Shown one piece after another: positions 1 to 5,040 of a stretch of DNA of 11,912 nt (position 1 is its first letter; every line of letters begins with the position of its first letter). The stretch is from NCBI GenBank assembly GCA_943325355.2, contig CALPPA020000034.1, forward strand, positions 1 through 11,912, given 5' to 3'. This DNA comes from Klebsiella pneumoniae. GTDB lineage: Bacteria > Bacteroidota > Bacteroidia > Flavobacteriales > Flavobacteriaceae. Made by a program: the position numbers and the translations under genes. A model generated the notes under the pieces. That model saw only the letters and a program-made list of their open reading frames with translations, did not search any database and was not told the DNA's origin.

Positions 1-50
1 GAAATGTCTTTTACTTTGAAAGCCACATAAGGCATAGTCGATGTACTCAT
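1..50 (-). CDS. ahcY: S-adenosylhomocysteine hydrolase, N-terminal fragment
   Basis: Only the first 16 codons and part of the next are inside the window; the gene runs off the left edge. Read on the minus strand from the ATG at 50-48, the peptide is MSTSTMPYVAFKVKDI. The 'KVKDI' segment after a short Thr/Ser-rich start matches what I remember of adenosylhomocysteinase N-termini in flavobacteria. The enzyme hydrolyses S-adenosylhomocysteine to adenosine and homocysteine, relieving product inhibition of methyltransferases in the cytoplasm. It is transcribed divergently from the phosphopantetheinyl transferase gene, an arrangement I recall from other Flavobacterium chromosomes. A -7 promoter box lies 32 nt upstream. 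A second in-frame ATG at 35 is a less likely start. Confidence is limited by the very short stretch. Confidence 0.6.
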   Translation of the reverse strand, partial: MSTSTMPYVAFKVKDI

Positions 51-81
51 TTATAGTATATTTGTAATTATAAAATTTTTG

Positions 82-112
82 CAAATTTACATAATAACTT
101 TATAATTAAAAA
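82..112 (-). promoter_or_regulatory. Bacteroidota-type promoter for ahcY
   Basis: On the minus strand, TAAATTTG (89 to 82) fits the Bacteroidota -7 consensus TAnnTTTG exactly. A T-run (112 to 108), 18 nt upstream, can serve as a weak -33 element. Transcription would begin around 76-78, giving a leader of about 25-30 nt before the ahcY ATG. The assignment rests on consensus and position only. Confidence 0.45.
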
Positions 113-183
113 GGCATTCGGGAACATTTATGAATTGTTTAATATCCTAATGTTTTGAATTATAATGAAATAATTATTTTAAA

Positions 184-259
184 GAGCTAATCCTGCTGTA
201 CACTATATCTTTTATGGCGAACACCGCCATAAAAGGATGCCGTTTCCATCAGGGCTAGG
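184..259 (+). ncRNA. Flavobacterial structured RNA/repeat element, copy 1 (Flavo-1-like)
   Basis: This element shares both ends with a second copy at 11263-11366: GAGCTAATCCTGCTGT at the 5' side and GATGCC..TTCCATCAGGGCTAGG at the 3' side. Between them a variable arm folds into a strong hairpin: 210-219 pairs perfectly with 225-234 around an AACAC loop, extended by C209-G235 and a T208-G236 wobble. The conserved ends also pair (185-187 with 254-256; 192-195 CCTG with 250-253 CAGG), so the whole element closes into one stem with a variable inner hairpin. The pattern resembles the flavobacterial Flavo-1 RNA motif as I remember it; I cannot run the covariance model. The element ends 15 nt before the PPTase start codon, so it may lie in that gene's leader or be an independent transcript. 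Confidence 0.6.
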
Positions 260-274
260 AAATCCGCTTTTAAT

Positions 275-910
275 ATGCCGCTTTATAAAACGATCAATTA
301 TAATTCCACAACTCAAATCCTGATTTGGAAAATCACCGAATCTTTCGAGGAATTATGGGGCAAAGTAGTTTTAAAAGAAAAAACCCAAATACGATTGAAC
401 AAAATGAAGTCCGAAATGCACTTACGCGCTTTCCTGAGTGTACGAATGCTCCTGATAGACGCGGGTTATACGGATTTCGAATTGCATTATGATGAATTTG
501 GAAAACCTTATTTTCTCGATGGAAAACATATTTCTATTACACATTCGCATCATTTTTCTGCCATTATCATTAGTGATGAAACTGTTGGGATTGACATCGA
601 AATGCAACGAGAAAAAATCATCCGAATCGCCGATAAGTTTGTAAACAATAACGAGTCACTCTGTTTAGGAGCAACAAATACTCAAGATTATATCAAAAAA
701 TTAACCGTAAAATGGGGAGCCAAAGAGGCTATCTTCAAAATCCGAAACGAACCAGGAATTAGCTTTAAGGACCATATTTGGGTAAATTCATTTGAAATTG
801 AAGATAATAAAACAACCGCAATTCTTGAAATAGAAAATGTAAAACAGCAATTTGCTATTCATTTTGAAGAGTTTGAGGGATTCACCTTAGTTTACGCTTT
901 CGAAAATTAA
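275..910 (+). CDS. 4'-phosphopantetheinyl transferase superfamily protein
   Basis: This 211-residue cytoplasmic enzyme should transfer the 4'-phosphopantetheine arm of CoA to a serine of acyl or peptidyl carrier proteins. The family signature is clear. GKPYF is at 76-80 and SITHSHHFSA at 87-96. The Mg-binding motif VGIDIE is at 104-109, with D106 and E108. KWGAKEAIFK is at 146-155, with K150 and E151. The length fits the Sfp-like two-half form better than the ~120-residue AcpS form. The ATG at 275 has no obvious Shine-Dalgarno and follows the structured element directly. It is the first gene of a tightly spaced run (GGGP synthase, pnuC, kinase fusion, arfB). The carrier protein target cannot be read from this window. 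Confidence 0.88.
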   Translation: MPLYKTINYNSTTQILIWKITESFEELWGKVVLKEKTQIRLNKMKSEMHLRAFLSVRMLLIDAGYTDFELHYDEFGKPYFLDGKHISITHSHHFSAIIISDETVGIDIEMQREKIIRIADKFVNNNESLCLGATNTQDYIKKLTVKWGAKEAIFKIRNEPGISFKDHIWVNSFEIEDNKTTAILEIENVKQQFAIHFEEFEGFTLVYAFEN

Positions 911-912
911 AA

Positions 913-942
913 AAATCTGTGTAAATCTGTAAAAATCCGTTT
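913..942 (+). repeat. Three 10-nt imperfect tandem repeats between PPTase and GGGP synthase
   Basis: Three consecutive decamers, AAATCTGTGT, AAATCTGTAA and AAATCCGTTT, fill most of the 48-nt gap between the PPTase stop and the GGGP synthase ATG. Similar 'AATCTGTG' strings are, from memory, common between genes in flavobacterial genomes. They leave no room for a terminator, which fits cotranscription of the flanking genes. No function is evident. Confidence 0.6.
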
Positions 943-958
943 TATCCTTGTGCCATAT

Positions 959-1675
959 ATGAAAAACATCTACAACTACATTCTACAATCTAAAGCAAAA
1001 AACGAGAAACTGCTCGCCATTCTCCTCGATCCCGACAAAATCGATTTGAATAATACAGAAACGTTAATCGAAAAAATCAATAAATCGCCAGCCACACACA
1101 TTTTCATTGGCGGAAGCCTTGTAAAAAATTATATAATCGACGATTTAATTATTGAAATTAAGCAAGATTGCGATTTGCCCATTGTCCTTTTCCCCGGAAA
1201 TCCATCCCAAATTTCAGATCAAGCCGATGCCATTTTATTTCTTTCTTTAATCTCAGGTAGAAATCCAGATTATTTAATCGAACACCAAGTAAAAGCAGCT
1301 CCAATTCTCAAGAAAACCCAACTCGAAATTATTTCTACTGGATACATTCTTATAGAAAGTGGGACAGAAACTGCTGTACAAAAAGTAAGTAAAACGAAAC
1401 CATTGGATAGGAATAATATGGATTTGTTATTGGCAACAGCCCTAGCAGGCGAAATGTCAGGGCATAAACTCCTTTATCTCGAAGCGGGAAGCGGCGCCAA
1501 ACAAGCCGTTCCTATAGAAATGATTGAATTAGTTTCTCAAAATATTGAAATACCAATAATTGTTGGAGGCGGAATTATAGATTTGCAAGGAATACAAAAT
1601 GCCTATGATTCTGGCGCGGATTTGGTAGTCATTGGAACTGCTTTTGAAAAGGATGTTGATTTTTTTAATAAATAA
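959..1675 (+). CDS. Geranylgeranylglyceryl phosphate synthase family protein (GGGPS/PcrB family)
   Basis: The enzyme is expected to join a polyprenyl diphosphate (geranylgeranyl diphosphate in the characterised Flavobacterium johnsoniae enzyme) to glycerol-1-phosphate through an ether bond, the first step of archaeal-type ether lipids. Family motifs are in order: ILLDPDKI (21-28), FIGGSLV (49-55), PIVLFPGNPSQIS (74-86, phosphate binding), AILFLSLISGRNPDYLI (91-107), STGYILIESG (126-135), YLEAGSGA (173-180) and the C-terminal phosphate-binding IVGGGI (201-206), with DLVVIGTAFE (221-230). This is a complete TIM barrel of 238 residues. I chose ATG 959; an in-frame GTG at 950 would add only three residues. 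It lies 13 nt before pnuC. Why flavobacteria keep this enzyme without an archaeal membrane is not established. Confidence 0.9.
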   Translation: MKNIYNYILQSKAKNEKLLAILLDPDKIDLNNTETLIEKINKSPATHIFIGGSLVKNYIIDDLIIEIKQDCDLPIVLFPGNPSQISDQADAILFLSLISGRNPDYLIEHQVKAAPILKKTQLEIISTGYILIESGTETAVQKVSKTKPLDRNNMDLLLATALAGEMSGHKLLYLEAGSGAKQAVPIEMIELVSQNIEIPIIVGGGIIDLQGIQNAYDSGADLVVIGTAFEKDVDFFNK

Positions 1676-1688
1676 TTGAAGTGAACTA

Positions 1689-2321
1689 ATGATTGACTAC
1701 TTTTTTTCTCAATATGACACCTACACTACCTTCAATATAGTATTAGAAATTACCGCGGTAATCTTTGGTTTATTCAGTGTTTGGTTCGCCAAAAAAGATA
1801 ATATTTTAGTGTTTCCAACAGGATTAGTAAGCACTTTTATATATGCCTATTTACTTTGGCAATGGGAACTTTTGGGCGATTCTATGATAAATGGTTATTA
1901 TTTTATAATGAGTATTTATGGCTGGTATCATTGGACGCGAAAAAAGGGTGATGCAATTGAGTTTCCCATTGCGACGATGACTAATAAAGAAAAAATAACG
2001 GCTATAATTATTTTTGTATCAACAATCGTTTTCGTTATAATAGTGTATCTTTATTTTAATAAATTTACAAATTGGTATTCCTATATTGATACTTTTTTGA
2101 CAGCTGTGTTTTTTGTAGGGATGTGGTTAATGGCTAAGCGAAAAATCGAAAATTGGATTTTTTGGATTATTGGTGATATAATTTCCATTCCTTTGTATTT
2201 TGCAAAAGGGTATACATTTACTAGTTTTCAGTTTTTAATTTTTACAATTATCGCCGTATACGGTTATTTAGAATGGAAGGAAATCTTAAACAAATCCAAA
2301 ATACTGGAAGTAGAGAAATAA
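1689..2321 (+). CDS. pnuC: PnuC-family transporter (nicotinamide riboside, or thiamine as PnuT)
   Basis: This 210-residue inner-membrane protein has about seven hydrophobic helices (roughly 16-34, 40-58, 66-82, 104-122, 131-149, 156-172, 180-196). It contains the family segment WLMAKRKIENWIFW (146-159), followed by an IGDIISIPLYF helix. PnuC carriers move vitamin nucleosides by facilitated diffusion; uptake is driven by phosphorylation inside the cell. The adjoining, overlapping gene encodes a NadR-like kinase, which favours nicotinamide riboside. However, Bacteroidota also have PnuT, a PnuC relative that carries thiamine and is usually regulated by TPP, and a TPP riboswitch with a TonB receptor lies 2.5 kb downstream. 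I cannot settle the substrate from the sequence. The last 49 nt overlap the next gene. Confidence 0.85.
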   Translation: MIDYFFSQYDTYTTFNIVLEITAVIFGLFSVWFAKKDNILVFPTGLVSTFIYAYLLWQWELLGDSMINGYYFIMSIYGWYHWTRKKGDAIEFPIATMTNKEKITAIIIFVSTIVFVIIVYLYFNKFTNWYSYIDTFLTAVFFVGMWLMAKRKIENWIFWIIGDIISIPLYFAKGYTFTSFQFLIFTIIAVYGYLEWKEILNKSKILEVEK

Positions 2322-4390
2322 TAAAAATTGTTCTTTTTGGTCCGGAATCTACCGGTAAAACCACATTGGCAATGCAACTAGCTGAACATTTTGAAACGGC
2401 TTGGGTTCCTGAATTTGCACGTGATTATCTTCAAGAAAAATGGGATAAAACGGGACAAATTTGTGATATTCACGACATGTTGCCCATAGCTTATGGTCAA
2501 ACACAATTAGAGAATGATACACTATTCACGGGTAATAAATTTCTTTTTTGCGATACTAATTTATTAGTAACCAAAATATTTTCGGAAGTATATTACAGTT
2601 TTTGCAATCCAATTTTAGATAAAGCTGCTCGAGAACACGACTACGATTTGTTTTTTCTAACGGATATCGATGTTCCTTGGGAAAAGGATGATTTGCGAGA
2701 CAAACCAGACCAGAGAGAATCAGTTTTTGCGGTTTTCAAGCAGTCTTTAATTGATAATAATAAACCTTTTATAATTCTTTCTGGAGATAAAGATATACGT
2801 TTATGTAAAGCTATTTCCATTATTAATGATTTAGTTACGGCCAAAGAAATGGGATTTTCATCTCTCGATTTTGTTCAAATTTATAATTACGGAATTCCTT
2901 TAGAAAACATACAAAATCAATTAAACAGTTATAAAAACGGAATTTCAAAAGCTGTTATAGTAAAGCCTGCAAAGATTTCGGACGGAATTTTAAAATTATC
3001 AGAAACTGATTTTCAACAAAAAGCTGATTTTTTTGACGCTAATAAAACAAATTTAAAATTAATAAAATTTGTTCCAGCTTCTGGAGCAGCCAGTAGAATG
3101 TTTCAATTTTTGAATGAGTTTTTGAATGATTTCGATATCGAAAACGAAAGTATTAATGGGTATATCAATAGAAAAAAAGAGTATGAATTGCCGGTTTTTA
3201 TTGTTGGCTTAGATAAATTTCCTTTTTACGATGAAGTACATTCAAAGTTGAAAGAAATTTATCCTGGTTACGATGGTCTAAAAAGCGATTTTAAAAATTT
3301 CTATTTAATAAAGATGTTGCTTTCTCCAGAGTATTTTAATTACTCGAATAAACCCAAAGCTATACTTCCCTTTCATCTATATAAAACTCATATTGCAACC
3401 CCAATAGAGGAACATTTGTATGAATGCGCTAATTATGCTAATTCTAACGGTATTTCTAATTTGCAATTTACAGTATCTGAAGTGCACCAAATTGAATTTG
3501 AAAAAGTTATTGCTTCGGTAAAAAATAAAGTAGAAAAAGAAACACAAACTGCTATAAATACTAGTTTTTCTTATCAAAATAAACAAACAAATACTCTTGC
3601 TGTAGATAATGCAAACAATCCCTTTAGAGATGAAAACAACAAACTATTTTTTAGACCAGGAGGTCACGGAGCCTTAATTGGAAACTTAAATAATCTTGAT
3701 GGTGATGTAATTTTTGTCAAAAACATTGATAATGTTATTCAAAACCATAAAGAGATTAATGTATTGTATAAAAAAACTTTGGCTGGAATATTGTTAGAAT
3801 CCCAACAAAAGGTTTTTAGTTATTTGAATGCAATTGATGCTGGACGAGAAATAAATGTTGAAGAACTCCTTGATTTTGCTAAAAACTCTTTGAATATAAA
3901 GGTTAAAAGAGCCGTATCAAAATATACGGTTGAAAACCAAATTATTTATATTCAAAAGATTCTTAATAGACCCATTCGAGTTTGTGGTATGGTTAAAAAT
4001 GAAGGTGATACCGGAGGAGGTCCTTTTTGGGTACAAAATTCAAAAGGCGCTACATCATTGCAAATTGTAGAAACATCTCAAATAGATTTAACGAATCCCG
4101 AACAAGTAAAAATTTTCAACAGTTCAACACATTTTAATCCAGTTGATTTAGTTTGTGGAATACAAAATTATAAAGGAGAAAAGTTTTATTTACCTGATTT
4201 TGTTGATAAAAATAGCGGATTTATTGTGCAGAAAAATAAAGATGGGAAACCTTTAAAAAGTTACGAATTGCCTGGTTTGTGGAATGGTGCGATGGCAAAA
4301 TGGATAAGTATTTTTGTGGAACTTCCTTTAATTACCTTTAATCCTGTGAAAACAGTGAATGATTTATTGAGACCACCACACCAACCTTAA
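2273..4390 (+). CDS. Fusion: NadR-like ATPase/kinase domain plus DUF4301
   Basis: This is a 705-residue cytoplasmic protein in one uninterrupted frame. Residues 16-190 are a P-loop kinase of the NadR ribosylnicotinamide-kinase type: Walker A GPESTGKTT (23-31), FCDTNLLVT (92-100), and a lid-like TDIDVPWEKDDLRD (130-143) close to NadR. This half should phosphorylate a nucleoside-like substrate delivered by PnuC. Residues about 196-700 match DUF4301: KFVPASGAASRMF (265-277), FRPGGHGALIG (460-470), VIFVKNIDNV (479-488), QIVETSQIDL (597-606) and FNSSTHFN (615-622). These resemble the nucleotide-binding, PGGHG and NIDN motifs of UDP-sugar pyrophosphorylases, so I infer a nucleotidyltransferase fold. 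The ATG at 2273 overlaps pnuC by 49 nt and is the only plausible start before Walker A. Domain calls are firm for the kinase; the DUF4301 function is inferred. Confidence 0.85.
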   Translation: MEGNLKQIQNTGSREIIKIVLFGPESTGKTTLAMQLAEHFETAWVPEFARDYLQEKWDKTGQICDIHDMLPIAYGQTQLENDTLFTGNKFLFCDTNLLVTKIFSEVYYSFCNPILDKAAREHDYDLFFLTDIDVPWEKDDLRDKPDQRESVFAVFKQSLIDNNKPFIILSGDKDIRLCKAISIINDLVTAKEMGFSSLDFVQIYNYGIPLENIQNQLNSYKNGISKAVIVKPAKISDGILKLSETDFQQKADFFDANKTNLKLIKFVPASGAASRMFQFLNEFLNDFDIENESINGYINRKKEYELPVFIVGLDKFPFYDEVHSKLKEIYPGYDGLKSDFKNFYLIKMLLSPEYFNYSNKPKAILPFHLYKTHIATPIEEHLYECANYANSNGISNLQFTVSEVHQIEFEKVIASVKNKVEKETQTAINTSFSYQNKQTNTLAVDNANNPFRDENNKLFFRPGGHGALIGNLNNLDGDVIFVKNIDNVIQNHKEINVLYKKTLAGILLESQQKVFSYLNAIDAGREINVEELLDFAKNSLNIKVKRAVSKYTVENQIIYIQKILNRPIRVCGMVKNEGDTGGGPFWVQNSKGATSLQIVETSQIDLTNPEQVKIFNSSTHFNPVDLVCGIQNYKGEKFYLPDFVDKNSGFIVQKNKDGKPLKSYELPGLWNGAMAKWISIFVELPLITFNPVKTVNDLLRPPHQP

Positions 4391-4395
4391 TAATT

Positions 4396-4797
4396 TTGGA
4401 ACCTGAAAAAATCATAGCCGAATTACAATTCAAAGCTGTTCGTAGCAGCGGAGCAGGTGGTCAAAACGTGAATAAAGTTTCTTCGAAAGTGGTCTTGACC
4501 TTCGATTTGAAAAATTCGCAAGGGTTGTCCGAAGAAGAAAAAGCCTTGTTGGAAAATAAATTGGCTTCAAGATTGACCTCCGAGCAAATCCTCATTTTGA
4601 ATTGCGACGAAGACAGAAGCCAACTCAAAAATAAAGCTATTGTAACCAAGCGATTTTTGAATATTATTGCTGCAGGACTTGTAATTCCAAAAATCAGGAA
4701 AGCAACAAAAATTCCAAAATCAGTTATCCGAAAACGAATCAAGGACAAAAAAAGCTTATCAGAAACAAAACAGAATAGGAGAAAACCAAATTTTTAA
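4396..4797 (+). CDS. arfB: Alternative ribosome-rescue factor, ArfB/YaeJ-type peptidyl-tRNA hydrolase
   Basis: This is a codon-independent release factor that rescues ribosomes stalled at the 3' end of non-stop mRNA. The catalytic GGQ is at 21-23 within RSSGAGGQNVNKVSSKV, the typical ArfB context. The family's lysine- and arginine-rich C-terminal tail, which enters the empty mRNA channel, is present (about 110-131, ending NRRKPNF). At 133 residues it is close to E. coli YaeJ (140) and lacks the codon-recognition domains of RF1/RF2. No ATG precedes the GGQ region in this frame; the best start is TTG at 4396, six nt after the stop of the DUF4301 fusion. ATT at 4393 is the only nearby alternative. 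It is probably the last gene of the run. Confidence 0.88.
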   Translation: MEPEKIIAELQFKAVRSSGAGGQNVNKVSSKVVLTFDLKNSQGLSEEEKALLENKLASRLTSEQILILNCDEDRSQLKNKAIVTKRFLNIIAAGLVIPKIRKATKIPKSVIRKRIKDKKSLSETKQNRRKPNF

Positions 4798-4808
4798 ATT
4801 TATTGCAA

Positions 4809-4836
4809 TTCATAATTCATAATTCACAATTTATAA
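4809..4836 (+). repeat. Four 7-nt tandem repeats upstream of the TPP riboswitch
   Basis: Four heptamers, TTCATAA, TTCATAA, TTCACAA and TTTATAA, run head to tail and stop one base before a -7 promoter box (4838-4845). They occupy the spacer where the -33 element should be. Simple AT-rich repeats like this occur widely between genes in flavobacteria; here the position relative to the promoter is the notable point. Confidence 0.65.
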
Positions 4837-4837
4837 T

Positions 4838-4845
4838 TAATTTTG
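4838..4845 (+). promoter_or_regulatory. -7 promoter element for the riboswitch-TonB receptor transcript
   Basis: TAATTTTG fits TAnnTTTG exactly and lies directly before the aptamer. A strict reading puts the start site near 4850, which would clip the 5' strand of P1 (4846-4849). Either initiation is a few nt earlier, P1 is very short, or another promoter feeds the element. No good -33 motif sits at 17-23 nt; the nearest TTG (4803-4805) is 32 nt away. Confidence 0.4.
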
Positions 4846-4934
4846 TCCCGTCTCAAAGGGGTGCTAGATTCCAAAAATGGAATGACAGCTGAGATTATAC
4901 CCATCGAACCTGAACAGGTAATGCTGTTAAGGGA
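4846..4934 (+). promoter_or_regulatory. TPP riboswitch (THI element)
   Basis: The conserved thiamine pyrophosphate aptamer is readable throughout. P1 is TCCC 4846-4849 with GGGA 4931-4934. P2 is GGGT 4859-4862 with ACCC 4899-4902. The P3 hairpin is ATTCCA 4868-4873 with TGGAAT 4878-4883. The pyrimidine-sensing CTGAGA is at 4889-4894. GAACCTGA (4906-4913) leads into P5, AACAG 4913-4917 with CTGTT 4924-4928, and the 3' AAGGGA closes the element (4929-4934). It binds thiamine pyrophosphate and normally represses the downstream gene. About 106 nt separate it from the TonB receptor ATG. No hairpin followed by a T-run is visible there, so translational control seems more likely than termination. 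Confidence 0.93.
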
Positions 4935-5003
4935 AAATAGAATCAAAGATGAAGTGCACGTCATCCAAAAATTCAGAAAACATCATTTTTTAATTTAACA
5001 AAA

Positions 5004-5039
5004 GAATAATTCCCCCTTTTATTCGTAAAACTATTTACG
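5004..5039 (+). other. Paired hairpins at the TonB receptor start, possible riboswitch expression platform
   Basis: Two small hairpins lie back to back: GAATAA 5004-5009 with TTATTC 5019-5024 around a C-rich loop, and CGTAAA 5024-5029 with TTTACG 5034-5039 around ACTA. The second ends one base before the ATG at 5041. In addition, CCCCTTT (5013-5019) is perfectly complementary to AAAGGGG (4855-4861) in the 5' strand of aptamer P2, giving a possible switch between ligand-bound and free forms. Structures were found by eye without energy calculation. Confidence 0.4.
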
Positions 5040-5040
5040 G

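Noticed and set aside
57..64. TATATTTG on the plus strand as a promoter for the PPTase gene.
   Set aside because: It matches the -7 box, but there is no -33 motif at the right distance. It lies over the ahcY leader and is about 210 nt from the gene.
4948..4965. GATGA/TCATC hairpin after the TPP aptamer as a riboswitch terminator.
   Set aside because: The stem is only 5 bp and is followed by CCAAAAATTC, not a T-run.
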